A stretch of 64,000 bases of DNA. Origin: Poa pratensis (lineage: Eukaryota > Streptophyta > Magnoliopsida > Poales > Poaceae). The DNA lies in assembly GCA_947311845.1 (NCBI GenBank), contig CAMZMU010000115.1, forward strand, positions 31,333,401 to 31,397,400, read 5' to 3'. A program made the translations under genes and the position numbers. A model generated the notes under the pieces. It was not told the DNA's origin, searched no databases, and saw nothing but the letters and a program-made list of their open reading frames with translations. This document shows positions 32,890 through 44,344 of the stretch, piece by piece; the stretch's first letter is position 1, and each line of letters starts with the position of its first letter.

Positions 32890-34440
32890 TGTATCATGTA
32901 CATCTGCCCTTGGGGCGGAGGGTACTGTGGTTCGTCCACCCGAGGTATGGCTGTATGGCACCCGCGAGATTTCCGCCTGCGGCAGGCTGTGGTGGTGGAG
33001 GTGGTGCCATCAGAACAGGCACGTTGTTTGGCTGAGGCACGGGTGCAGGTGCTTGTGTGGCTGCTGCCTTTCTGAGATTTACGTAATCAGTCGCCATTTG
33101 GTCGAACTCCCTGCAGTTTCTCATCGAGTGATTGGAGCGCAGTTTTCCATCGTCCCCCTTGTACAGGTGGAATCTGCAATCAGCATCCATCTTTTCTTCG
33201 AATGATCGCTCAGATTGTGCCCGTGACTTGCGCCAGTCCTTCCTCTTGTAGCTATCACGCGTTGGCCGCGGTCTCGGCTGTCTCGACGATCATCTCGACT
33301 GTCCCGCGATCATCTCGACTGTCTCGCCGATCTTCGACCGTCTCGCTTCTGTCCTGGTCATTGCGGGGTGTGGAGAACCCAGCCGCCATGAATTCGGGTC
33401 TGTCATCGTCGTAGTGACGTTTTGAACGTTTGCGCCTTCGGTCGTCTCTGTACGAGTCTCTGTGGCTTCGACTGCTATTCTCATGTTTGTCACGGGGTGA
33501 GGACCCGCGTGTGGTGCGTGCCATATCTTCTCCATCTGCCCACTCAGTCGCGATCTGCAAGAGGTGAGCTACAGATTTTGGCTTTTGGCGGCCAAGTGCT
33601 TCTTTGAGTCTCGCCTGGCGAGGCCCATGAAAGCATCCATGGCCATATCTTCTGAAACTACTCCAACTGAGTTACGTATCTCAGTCCATCGTCTGATGTA
33701 TGACCTCAACGTTTCGTCTGACGTTGAACGCAGGCTCGCAGCTCCTCGAATGTTTTTGGGCGCTCACATAGAGGCTCGAAGTTTTTGACAAATCCCTGCG
33801 GAAGTGATCCCACGAGTCGTATGTTGATGGAGGTAGGGCCTTTGAGCCAGTCGCGGGCTGTGCCTTCGAGCATGAGTCGTATGTACTGCATGGCTGGTGT
33901 GTTTGCCCGCTGGCACGCACAGCCAGCCTGTAATCTTCCAGCCACCCGGAAGGTTCCTGTCGACCCGTGTACTTGGGCTGTTCGATGTGAGTTTGAATCC
34001 TTTGGGCATCCGTGTCTCGCGGACGCGTCGAGTGAAGCACAGAGCTCCATGTGGCTCAGGCTCTCGATCAGAGTATGAGTCGCTACTGTAAGATCTGCGT
34101 GATCTGCTCCTGGACCTGCGCCTTCGCGAGCCGCTTCTTTCCTTCGAGTGGTGGCGATGACCACTGTGATTATGCTCTTCCCGAGCGTCGACTAGGGCAC
34201 GGTCTCGACTCCCACCTGGAGTTCTTGGAATTTGGCGTATGGCCTTTGCAGCTAAGGCGAGTGATTTGATCTGTTGGCGGTAGTTTTGCGTTGGGGTCAT
34301 CCGCTGGGGCTTGATTGCCTCCAGGTATGCTGCAGCGGTGTAGAGAGCACCTGCTGCTGTTTTGGGCACCGGCAGCCTTCCTCGTCGTATGTCATGAAGA
34401 GTTGCCTAAGTTGCGGGTGAGTGCCGCCTTTCGCCTGGCG
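32890..34440 (-). pseudogene. Gag core and zinc-binding segment of the outer element
   Basis: Spread over several frames: KYTGRQEPSGWLEDYRLAV, MQYIRLMLEGTARDWLKG, FVKNFEPLCERPKTFEELRA (Retrotrans_gag), then an Arg/Ser/Asp-rich stretch and a degenerate zinc segment (CRFHLYKGDDGKLRSNHSM, NCREF). The zinc segment resembles that of the inner element (CYHTTDPRKPANHSTRNC). Decayed by several indels. Confidence 0.75.
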
Positions 34441-35638
34441 AGAGGTGTGACAACCTTGATCTGGTCTTGTGTCTGCTCGCCCGGTGGAGCTCAGGGAGAG
34501 CTGTCTTCTTCGCGCACTCGACAAGCTAGCTTGCTTTTTGCGTTCTTCGAGTGTTGCTCTGACTGCCGCAGTCGAAGTGATTCCTGCCAGTTGAAGTACT
34601 GGAAGGTCAACATCTCTTCTTGTGTTGCGTCTGCTGGCATCATTGTGCACTCCTTGATGACTTTATCTGCTTTTGCTGCCATCTCAGCAGTGATTGTGAG
34701 AGTTGTGACTCCATCCGGCATAGTAACTGTGCACGGAATTCTGTAGGCCTGCGACTGGCCGCAGTCTGATGTTTCTGCGGCGATGGCAACGTAGACCTGC
34801 TGGGGTATCGACCCGAGGGTATGTGTATGTGCTTTCGAGTCCCGTCATGGACTCGACATCTTCATCGAGGCTCATGTCTAGTCGTATGTTCATCGAGTGG
34901 TCCGTCTGGACGGATCTCGCAGTCGACGCCTTCGTCGCCTATGCTCATCTCGGCGTCGGCGAGGTTGTTATGAATCTCGAAGTCGAGGTTGTTGTTGTTG
35001 GTGCAGATCTCGGAGTCGACGTGGTTGTCGATATGAGTTTCAGGTTCGTCGAAGTCGCTGAGGGAGATCCCGCAGTCGAAACTATCCTCGAGTGGGAGAT
35101 CCAGCTCGGGATCGTTTGTGCGATATGCTGATTCGGCCTCCTCACCTTCGAGCTCCTCATGAGCTTGTTAAGCTCTCAAGTGTGGACATGGTTGTTGCAG
35201 ACGAGCAGATTGGAGGATCGACGATGGTATGGACGCGGTTGAGGGATCCGCAGTCGAAGGAGCCGCAACCGATGGAGCCTCGGGTGCGGAAGTCGCGAGT
35301 TGGCGTGGATCCGTCAAGTCCTGCACACCAAGCTTGTTGACGAAAAAATTGAACGAACCAACGGTTAAACCCAAACCTGACTCGAGATCGGAGAAGGCCT
35401 CCTGGAATCCTGGCGAGTGTGGCTCGAAATCCATCAGAGGATCCGATGCGCTTTTTGCGGGTGAAGCTGGCGTGTTGCCGTTTGTCGAGTGAGCCGGCGA
35501 GTTGCCGTGTGCCGCCTGAGTCGGCGAGTTCTGGTTTGTCGATGCAGCCGGCGAGTTGCCGTTTGTAGATCCGATCGGCGAGTCGCCGTTTTCCGATGGA
35601 ACCGAAGAAACCGCGAGTCCAGCACTATTCTTTCCCAC
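34440..35638 (-). pseudogene. N-terminal Gag region of the outer element with coding repeats
   Basis: It opens on the minus strand at 35638, 13 bases after the 5' LTR, with MGKNSAGLAVSSVPSENG. A repeated Asn-Gly-Asn-Ser-Pro-Ala/Ser-Thr-Asn segment follows (codons at 35460-35600), then an Ala/Pro/Ser-rich segment to a stop at 35168. In other frames there is a strongly acidic region (DLPLEDSFDCGISLSDFDEP) and further fragments. No known domain. Confidence 0.55.
35461..35605. repeat. About five 30-bp tandem units encoding Gag repeats
   Basis: Units of the form GCCGGCGAGTTGCCGTTTGT recur every about 30 bases. They encode on the minus strand variants of NGNSPA.STN. The 30-bp period keeps the frame. 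Confidence 0.75.
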
Positions 35639-35650
35639 AGACGGCCCAAT
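35632..35650 (-). other. Primer binding site of the outer element, degenerate
   Basis: Immediately after the 5' LTR on the minus strand the sequence is ATTGGGCCGTCTGTGGGAA. It resembles the TGGCGCCGTCTGTGGGAA type found in plant gypsy elements, with one base missing in the TGGCGCC core. Confidence 0.55.
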
Positions 35651-36143
35651 TGACGAGGTGTACCCTCATCAAATCCCATGGTTAAGGACCTAGGGTTGAG
35701 ATTATGGGGAGAGAACGTGGTAGTACTGGTAGTTTCGTCGGCTGACAAGCAGAGGCAAAGATTTACCCAGGTTCAGGCCCCTCGGGTGGAGGTAAAGACC
35801 CTACTTCCTGCTTGTCTGATATTGATTGTTGATTATGCGATTACAGGAGAGCTCCGGCGAGATGACGATCTCGCAAGAGATTTGGTGGTTCGAGTATGGC
35901 TTGGTTCTAGATCGGCGCCCCTCCCAGCCTTTAAATAGGATGGGTCTCGGGAGTTCTTAACCGACCTAGTTTACACATATGGAAAGTTCTAAACCGACTA
36001 TGACTATGTCTAATCTTGGAGGGTACTCCATCTTCTTGGGCCTCTTGTCTTGGACTTCGAGTAGTCCCTTCGCTATTGGGCTTTAGTCATTACGTGCACC
36101 AGGTACCCTCACGGTAGGGTACGCGAGATGTATATCCATGTCA
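35651..36143 (-). repeat. 5' LTR of the outer element
   Basis: 493 bp with TG...CA ends, the pair of 8436-8927. The duplication AAAGT follows at 36144-36148. Confidence 0.93.
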
Positions 36144-36148
36144 AAAGT

Positions 36149-36940
36149 TAAGTCTCAACTCTTGCCTTGCACTAATGGGCTAAGTGGGCCTCTAGGTTTT
36201 ATATGGCCTGAGATTTTCAGATTTTAGTTGGGCTTTAGACATTGTCCAAATACAAAATCCCAACAATGAGTAAGTGTTGGAGAGGTTCAAGGGGAGTGAT
36301 GTGGACTTCTATATAGCACACTTCGACCTGCTTTCGGTTGGCGCTTGGTGGCGGAACTGTCCGGTCCTAGGGCGGTGTCGGAGGGGGTGGAGGAGGTGAG
36401 AATGGAGGAGGTCGGCGAGCTCACTATGAACGGCAAAACGCAGCTCGTGCTCTTTCCCACCGCATGAGCAGAGGCAACGAGAGATAGGTGGGTGTTATTC
36501 TTCTGGAGAGCAGTGACGGTGGATATGCCGCATCCCCGTTGTGATGAAGGGACGCGGCGTCTCCACATGTTTCTCCTCGACCTGTAGGCCACCTTTGCGA
36601 AAATGGCTGAATTGAGTGTTTTCCTGGCGGGTCTGGCGGTGCATTCAGGAATGTAAGCAACCAAAGTACCAAACACAATCGAAACGTTCCCTCGGTGAAC
36701 GAGCAAATTGAAAATGGCAATATCAAAGGTCGAACAATCAAAGTTACAGTATACAAACCAAAATTATGTCGAAAGTGGAAATTAAACATAGCTCAGTTTG
36801 ATGGGTCAGATGTATGTTCCAGATCGAGTATCGGCAATCACATCGAGGCTACATCCAGTAGGATCGACAACCAAATTGAAGCTACCAAAGTGCTGCCAAG
36901 ACCGGAACAAATTAGATGTTTGCTTTGCCCCTCGCTCGTA
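36149..36940. other. Old repeat/intergenic sequence right of the nested elements
   Basis: Continues the pre-insertion sequence from 8430. No conserved protein was recognised; the open frames on both strands are short and unconvincing. Confidence 0.35.
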
Positions 36941-36949
36941 ACTCGCTCT

Positions 36950-37540
36950 GACGAAAATAAAGCAGGAACCACTTCGTCATGTGGGGGCGTAACCTTGAAC
37001 ATACACGCTACCTGCTATGTCAGCGGTCGGTCGAAGATGGGAACACCTTTTTTGTGTGTTGCAAGTGTGTAAAGGAAATTTGGAAACTGTTGGGTCTCTT
37101 GCATTTGAGGGACAGGTTGATCGCTTGCCATAGCCTCGAAGACATGAAGCAGTACTCGTGGAAATGGAAGAGAAGGATTTGTGCTCGAGGACTAGTACGG
37201 GCCAAAACTTGGGTGAATGGGGGCGTAGTACCTGACCATGACGGCGATGTCGTGGCTGCCAAGGCGGGCGGAGCTGATCGGAGGAGATGTCTTTTCAGCT
37301 GAACTTTCTGCAGTGGAACATGCCTGCTTCCCTGAGTGCTATCGGATCGTGATCGAAACTGACGCACAAGTAGTGATGCAAGCTCTAGACAAACTCACAA
37401 CTGATTTCAGTTCCTGCAGCCCAAGTCACTGAAGACATCAAGATCCATTGTAGGAATTGTTCTATCATTTCTTGTCGTAAGAGGCTAATCGGGTTACACA
37501 CGAGGTAGCACAGCTTGGCTCTAAGTGCTTTCCTAATGAA
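36950..37540 (+). pseudogene. Remnant of a zf-RVT and RNase H (RVT_3-like) region
   Basis: Across two frames the plus strand reads EDGNTFFVCCKCVKEIWKLL, like the zf-RVT segment that follows plant LINE reverse transcriptases. It then gives AELSAVEHACFPECYRIVIE and TDAQVVMQALDKL, like the RNase H fold, and NRVTHEVAQLGSKC, like the terminal helix. Multiple stops and shifts show it is dead. It could derive from a LINE or from a host RNase H-like gene. Confidence 0.5.
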
Positions 37541-38017
37541 CTGATGTGTTGGGAGTACGAAGTTCCAGCACCAGTCACTGTCGTTGTAACGGGCAATCTG
37601 CAGATCTTGGTTTCGTGGTAAGTTCAAAAAAGATCTGCTAATGTAAGAGAGATCTACCGTCAATCGATGATTACGAGCAAAGCAACTCAACGAAATTGGA
37701 TCTTGGATTGCGCCATCAATCATTACTATTACTATTATTCATGAATTCTTGGTGCCTTACAAGCTTACAGCCGAGACATTTAGGCCCACAAGCGCAGCGC
37801 CCATACACCACACATTACTACACCAAATAACAAGTCGACGAATGCCACACTAACAATTCTACATAAAGATATAGATATGACGTTTTTTTATTCCAACAGA
37901 AAGAGCAAGCCACGCTAACAATCCTACCTTGAGAAGGTCTTCCGATGTTAAGCCTCACCAATTTGTGGACGACATGGAAACCAACCATTGGTTGGATTGG
38001 TGATAGTCAGCCGCATC
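37541..38017. other. Spacer and 3' UTR side of the threonine deaminase gene
   Basis: No coding potential. The part nearest 38017 should be the 3' UTR of the minus-strand gene. An exact poly(A) signal was not assigned. Confidence 0.4.
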
Positions 38018-41000
38018 TCAGACCTTGGGGTTGCGCAAAAGGAGATTATAGATCTCATTGTTCATCTCGGACATGTATTCATACCCAACACTGTCAGCAC
38101 GACTCCTGAATTCATCGAGGTCCTCTGGTGGCACTTGTATGCCAACTAACACGTTTGCTCCAGTTTCGCCCTGCCAAAGATAATTAGCTCACTAAATGTG
38201 TATATTTTCAGCTCTTCTCGACGATCTGAAGAGGATGATTTTGCATTGTTTGGCTACACTACTGTGACCGTATGTGCAACTTTGCATTAACTGATTTGCA
38301 TATTCATTTTTGGTGGAAACTTTCATTCGTTTTCACATTTCAAGGTAGAGATTGACGTTGTCAGATGAATGAGATTGCACATAAGGCCATTATCACAAGG
38401 ATACTGATAGAACGCAAATAACATACCTGTGCACGATAATGGAAAAGGCTGATGTTCCAACGAGGGCTCAACGCATCCAAAAATTTCATAAGAGTACCTG
38501 GCCTTTCTGGGAAAATGAACCGGTAAACAAGTTCGTCTTTTACTTCTGATCTGCCTCCAATCTGAAAATTGATATTAATGGAACGATAAGACAACGACAT
38601 ATTTTTAATACAAATTGACCTAAATAAATTAAAATATACAAAGGGCTAATTCAACTCTTCAGCTGTACGATTAACCCGATCATTTCTGTGCTCTCTTATC
38701 TTTGCACGTTAATATTTAATATTCCACACAAGTATCAAAACTGCAACACCGTCCTCAGCTATTTGTTTTTTTTCTCTGAAATGTCTAGGGATCTGATGTC
38801 TGATCTGTTGAATGCTTGCAGTACTGCAAGCGCGGACTTACTGCTACAGTATTTTTTATTCCAATGGTGCAACAAAGGTCTGTTCTGCAATTTTTCTTTA
38901 CCAAATTATTTCGATATAGTTACAGAAACATTTCAAATGAACAGTTCAACAAACGCCTTTGAGTATATATGAAGCACATATACATATTCCTAGGAGTATG
39001 AGCTTGTATACTTGTTCCTTTTGCTCGTGATACACAAGGAACTGAGCCTAGCTCAGTTGGTCGGAAGCGTGGGTGTGCAACCCCACCAACCAATTATGAC
39101 TTTATGAGTCAACTTTGATGCATAGGGGTCTTGTCAATGGGAAAATACACGACCTAGTAAAGGGAAAACCCCCTTGCGGTGTCTTGCCCGTGAAGGACCT
39201 GGGAGCTCAGGTAGCTTAGACCTGACCGGTGGAAGACTGTTCAAGTCATCAAGGCGTTGTTCTATGGTTTCTTTTCTATGTACAATTTATTACATCTTGT
39301 GCTTATTTAATTGTGTCATGCCCCGCACTAGGTGCTGTACAGTTTGTTTCCCTTCTTAACGCATTGAAGTGCAGTCTCCCCTGCATGGTCTCTAGAAATT
39401 AGATGCAAAAAACACAGTTTGTCCACACTAGACCGAGATTTCCAGAATTGCCAAAGAGGAAGAGAAAAAAACAACAATACGAAGGTGTTTAACCAGGCAT
39501 TAAATGAATTTACTGAAGCTTGAAACATTACGATCAATGCTACTTAGATAGATATAACAATGCTACTTAGATCGAAAACAATGGAATTGATTATGTTCAT
39601 TCAGCTCAAATTTACTCATAAACTATTTTGCTTTAGAATAGTCGGTGAATCATCCTAGCATGCTGCACATTGGTAGCTCATTGGTCGACTTACCAAAATA
39701 ATGTGTTAATGGGCTATGAAACTTACAAAGTATCTTAGGTGGTCCTTTGCGAGGTCATTGTTAGTAAGGTTCACAGTCTTAAGTTTTGACGATTCCATCC
39801 GTTCCACCATTGCTTGAAGCTCATGATCGGTATAGATGCCAACGCTGCAATACAAAAAGACCATATAGATTAGCCAGGACCCAGGAGAATGTAAACTAAA
39901 AAGTCACCTTCTCTAAAAATCATCAGGAAACAATAAACCAGTACAGAAAAACAAGAATATTATTGAAATTGTTGTTTGCTTAACCTATAAAGAACAAGGG
40001 CTTCTTTTCCATTAGAATCATATCTGTATTTGAATTCAGTGATATTCATCCGACCAACCTGCAAAACAAGAAGTCATGAGAAAATAAATAGAATATAAAC
40101 TTATGTGTTCATAGAAAAATTATGATGCACACCAGTTCTGCGAACTTTTTGAAGCTTCCCTGCTCCTCTGGCAAAAATGTAGCTAATACTGCTTCTCTTT
40201 TTCGACCAACATCAGCAAGCTCAGTTACTAATCTAAGTCTATCAAAGTTCATATTTGCGCCACTACTTATTGCAACCACAGTTTCCCCTTCTAAACCGTA
40301 GTATTTGCAGTAAGCTTCAGCCCCTGCCAAGGCAAGGGCCCCAGCAGGTTCAAGGATATTTCTGTTCTCCTCAAACATATCCTGCGCCCACAAATAACAA
40401 CATTTCAGTACGAATAATAGTATAAGTGCAGAACATCAGTAAAATGTAGCGTAAACAGTCCATAATGAGGGTAGATATTGAAATAGAAGAAACTGCTGTG
40501 CGAAATTTCAAGCATCCTATTACTGAGTAATGTCGACAGGACACTCAGTAAACTTTAACAATTACATTCAACACCAAATCCACAGTAAGAGTCAAAAGCA
40601 AGAAAAGTAGGCCACTTCATCACATAATCCACATTGTTATAACACTTCTCCACTAGTGATTTAAACACATTACTTTCAAAAGTTCTCCAGCTGGTCGGTT
40701 ATATGGACAGAACATTGGATCACCGAATATTTATGCAAGAAAGTGGGAATTCATCCTTTTTCTTCATCTTGCGCATTGTATGCTGAGCTCTACAACATTA
40801 TCTTGGGCCGACCGACGTCTCCAGCTGGTGGATTGTAGATGGAGCACTGGATCACATAATATTTATGCAAGAAAGTGGGAATTCATTTTCTCATTGTTCT
40901 TATGCATTGTATGCTGAGTTTCAATTCAAGTGATTTGAGTACTTATAATGACAAAAACAGGTCACTGTTCAGTAATGCACCCATTTAACATATTGAGGTA

Positions 41001-43707
41001 GAGCAGACATATAATAAATTGATCACTCTCACCTTTATCGAAGCACAAATAGCATCTCGGCTGACCAGGACAATGCCATCTACAAGTTCTCGACACAAGC
41101 GAAATGTCTCCTCCCCTACAACTTTGACAGCTACACCATCAGCAAAACCTCCAACATGTTCTAACATGACCCTTTGACCATGATATAAGGACAATGCCAT
41201 GGCATTTGCATCTGAGGGCTCCACTCCAATTATTTTTACCTGTACCAAAACTGTTGTTAACTTACAAGAAAGTGACACCCTGAATTTGAATATTGTACTC
41301 CAATGAAACCAAATGATGTATTGTGTTCAATTTGAAGTAGGATTACAGTTAATTGATCGGATGAAAAAACAACTGAACTTCCAAAATGCACTGAAGCAAG
41401 GCCATTTAGTTGATGACATTTATAAAGAACTTAGGTGTGTCTTGTGAGATTTTTCCACTCCTAAGCTTGAAAGCTAACCTCAGGGCGGACGCGTTTCACA
41501 TAGGCAGCAATTCCAGCGATTAATCCACCACCTCCCACAGGTACAATATTGCATGCAATGGGCCTTGCAATTGGCGAACAATTTCCATGCCAACAGTTCC
41601 TTGTCCAGCGATAATGTCGGGATGATCAAAAGGAGGTATGAATGTGCGGCCTTCCTGCTCACATCGTAGTTTTGCATATGACTGAGCTTCGTCATACGAG
41701 TCTCCCTTGAGAACAACTGTTGCACCCAATCTCTCCACTGACCGCCACTGGATTAAGCTATATGTTACTAGCTGGCGATAATGACAGAATATACCATATA
41801 AAACAGCCTATTTAAGGTAATGACATAGAAAGACCGATAACCTTGATTTCTGGAGTTGTCACAGGCATGACTATAACTGCATCACAGCCCAGTCTCCGGG
41901 CAGCAAGAGCAACTCCTTGAGCATGGTTTCCGGCAGAGGAGCAGATGACGCCGTTGTCCAACTTCGCTTGGGAGAGCTTTGCCATCATATTATATGCACC
42001 TCTCAACTTGAATGAGAAAACCTATGCACGAAGCAAATAGAATTTATCTAGGCATGTAAATAGCCAATGACGCAGCCAGTAAGAGCTACACATGCATTAA
42101 AAAATACAGCGGGTAACTGCTCATTCATCTTAACACTAAGCATTTGCAAACAATAAAAGCTAAGGGTAAGAGGACACTATTAACTGTACAATATATCAAA
42201 CATATGTATGAGAGGTAAAGTTCTTCAATTAGCACCTAGGATACCCCATCTGATAGCATTATATAATATATGGTGACTAACTTCTCCAAGCACCTCCTGA
42301 GAGGAGGATGTGGGGAGAAGCTTCACTTCAAGGTTACTGTGCTACAAGCTATGGATGATTGCGGTGCACGCTGGCTGACGACCCTTCTTCGGCCTTTCAA
42401 TGTATGCGCAACTAATTCCAACTGGATCGTGACAAAAAACCCGAGGCATCCATCCCCAAATTACAAACGGTCGGGCACTGATGGACCTGAATATATGGCT
42501 GGGGGCCTGAAGCTGGGGGCACTCGCTTGCCTCAGTCCTGCAAGAGCTAGCACTGGGTTTGAAGAAATGATCGCTGAAGTGATTGGATCATGTTTTGATG
42601 TCACCAGTGTAGTTCAGAGTTCAGACCCCTGACGCGGAGGTCTATGTAATGGGTTTTGCTGCCCAGCTGTTGCTTTGGGGATTATGGAATATTTAGATTG
42701 TGTGTTCGGTTTTGAGTTTTTAGCTTTGTGAACTGAACTGAACTTGCCTGACATGGTTTCCCCTTTCTATCAGGAACGGAGCTGGGGAGTTTCACATCCC
42801 CGAGATTCGAAAAAGGAAAAATATATTTCAAATAAACCAAAGCGCCGAAAATCCACATTCCTCGCTGCGTACTAAAAACCCAAAGTGGTCGGACTCTTCG
42901 CCGGACCCTGCGCAAGCGGGAGCTGCTGCACCCGGGCTGCCCCCTTTAAACCAAAGCGCCGAAAATCCACATCCCTCGCTTTAGCGCCGATGGACATGGG
43001 AAGTCAAAACACAAAACCCTGATGAAATCAAATACCCTATCGAGCATGGGAAACCCACTCGTCTCAAACTGGCCCTTGCATCAGAGGTCACTTCGACGTG
43101 TCAAACCAGAGGTGCGTGAGGAATCAAAACATCGTAATCAAGTCAAAACCTCCGCAAAACCCACCCACCTCCTTATCGAAGTCAGCGCAAGTGACTGAAA
43201 TTTTTCCAAAATCTCTCCAAGGCGTCAGCGAACGAGTGCCTGAAAGCCAGGGCTGCGAGCTAGGTTCGGCGATTAAATTACCGGCTGCAGGTCCTCGCGC
43301 TTGACGTGGAGGTTGACCCCGAGGCGCTCGGAGAGCTTGACGGCGTGGTCGAGCGGCGTCTCGATGGCCACGTCGTAGACCTTGGAGGCGAGCACGGCGG
43401 TGAGGTACTCCATGGCGCCGGGCCCGTCGAGGTCGCCGACCGTATCCTCCTCGCCGCGGCTCCGCGCGCCGAGGAGGGACCCGCTCGCGCCCTGCAGCGA
43501 CTCGGGCGTCACCCGCATCAGCGGCACGGGCGCCGCGGGCGCCAGGTCGGCCTTCAGGGGCGCGGCCGCCTCGGGGGACGACGTGGCCGTCGTCGCCGCC
43601 ACCCTGGAGGCCGGCGGCCTGGAGGCGGCGCGATGCGCGCCGCCGTCCCAGTTGCGGGACGAGGGGGTGTAGGAGACCGTGGATGCGGAGGTGGCGGCGG
43701 CCGCCAT
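38018..43707 (-). CDS. OMR1: Biosynthetic threonine deaminase (plastid), 9 exons, one apparent frameshift
   Basis: PLP enzyme converting threonine to 2-oxobutanoate, the first committed step of isoleucine synthesis in plastids. Exons: 43707-43282, 42021-41842, 41747-41479, 41239-41033, 40381-40133, 40058-39985, 39844-39727, 38561-38427 and 38170-38018. Exon 1 holds an Ala/Ser-rich transit-peptide-like start and [20 protein letters not shown]. Exon 2 has the PLP lysine in [12 protein letters not shown] and [12 protein letters not shown]. Exons 6-9 form the two ACT-like isoleucine-regulated domains, ending [12 protein letters not shown]. Exon 3 is 269 nt where the phase of its neighbours needs 270. 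The frame breaks at about 41543-41548, just before [15 protein letters not shown], the glycine-rich PLP phosphate loop. With one base more the product would be 603 aa, close to Arabidopsis OMR1 (592). An in-frame ATG at 43776 is an alternative start. Confidence 0.92.
39046..39290 (+). repeat. Possible tRNA-derived SINE-like repeat in a TD intron
   Basis: GAGCCTAGCTCAGTTGGTCG near 39052 contains a perfect tRNA box A-like TAGCTCAGTTGG. A convincing box B is not present at normal spacing and no target duplication was seen. It lies in the large intron between TD exons 7 and 8. Confidence 0.35.
40685..40922. repeat. Tandem duplication of about 134 bp in a TD intron
   Basis: CTCCAGCTGGT, then TGGATCAC and ATTTATGCAAGAAAGTGGGA, occur at 40685 onward and again at 40819 onward. 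Both copies end in GCATTGTATGCTGAG. The intron lies between TD exons 4 and 5 (40382-41032). Confidence 0.75.
42832..42985. repeat. Short direct repeat in TD intron 1
   Basis: AAACCAAAGCGCCGAAAATC at about 42835 recurs at about 42949, each followed by CACATTCC/CACATCCC and TCGCT. Intron 1 (42022-43281) is otherwise unremarkable; the open frame at 42270-42632 matches nothing known. Confidence 0.6.
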
Positions 43708-44340
43708 GGGCTCTTTCGGGCGCGGCGTTCGGGTGGAGGGGGAAAGGTGGTTTCGCTTCGCAGGAGCGCGCGTCACGGGGTAACAGGATATGGTGATGTG
43801 GCCTGGTCAGCCGGACGTGCGTGGGTGGTGGGGCCGGCGAGGCCAGGCGCGAGATCGTGCCGTCAGCGCTTTCTTGGCGGGCGCGCGAGCGGCCTTTTCT
43901 AGTTTCTTGGCGCTTCCGTCGTCGCTCTCTGCGCGCAGGCGAGGGCCATGATTAACACATGGCTCGGCTTGAAAAAGATTTTGCTCTGTTGCAGCGTCTG
44001 TTTTGGATTTCAACAACAGTCGTTTTTCTGGCAGTCCGATATGTGTCAAGATCCGTGCTCGTCGTCCCACGTTTCTGCGTGCGTGTCGTTGTTGCGAGCG
44101 GGTCCGTCGCGTCGGGTTGGGTTGTGGTACCGGGTTTTCTCGCCCGTACCTGTTATCAGTTGTGCGGTGGGGGTTATTATGAATTTTCTTTCTCATTTAG
44201 CTCGTGTCTGTTCATCGAAGAGAGAGAGGGGACAGGGGGCGGTGGAACAGAGGAGGAGGCGATTCCTATCGCCCTGTGCCCGGCCCGTCGCCATGGCGGA
44301 GATCCGCGGAGATCCACGGGTTGGCCCGTCGCCATGCTCG
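43708..44340. promoter_or_regulatory. Upstream region of the threonine deaminase gene
   Basis: GC-rich near the ATG and probably 5' UTR and promoter. No conserved protein on either strand. No sure TATA box identified. Confidence 0.4.
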
Positions 44341-44344
44341 GCCC

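Larger units (their letters stand above)
8436..36143 (-). mobile_element. Outer Ty3/gypsy Tat-lineage retrotransposon, split by a nested element
   Basis: Two LTRs in direct orientation (8436-8927 and 35651-36143) begin TGACGAGGTG and end CCATGTCA. They are flanked by the perfect 5-bp duplication AAAGT (8431-8435 and 36144-36148). Gag to integrase read on the minus strand, so the 5' LTR is the right-hand one. A second element (13991-28516) interrupts it; without that, the outer element is about 13.2 kb. An archaeal-type RNase H between the RT-linked RNase H and integrase, plus an antisense gene near the 3' LTR, place it in the Tat lineage. By eye the LTRs differ at about 14 of 493 positions, mostly substitutions. 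All coding regions are frameshifted. Confidence 0.93.

Noticed and set aside
39052..39125. A true tRNA gene suggested by TAGCTCAGTTGG
   Set aside because: No acceptor stem, anticodon stem or T-arm box B in the right place; at best a SINE-like relic.
42270..42632. A 120-residue open frame on the plus strand in threonine deaminase intron 1
   Set aside because: No recognisable family, no flanking splice or promoter logic, and it lies in the intron of a well-supported gene.
43306..43902. Long plus-strand open frame of Gly/Arg-rich composition
   Set aside because: It is the antisense shadow of the GC-rich first exon of threonine deaminase and its 5' UTR.
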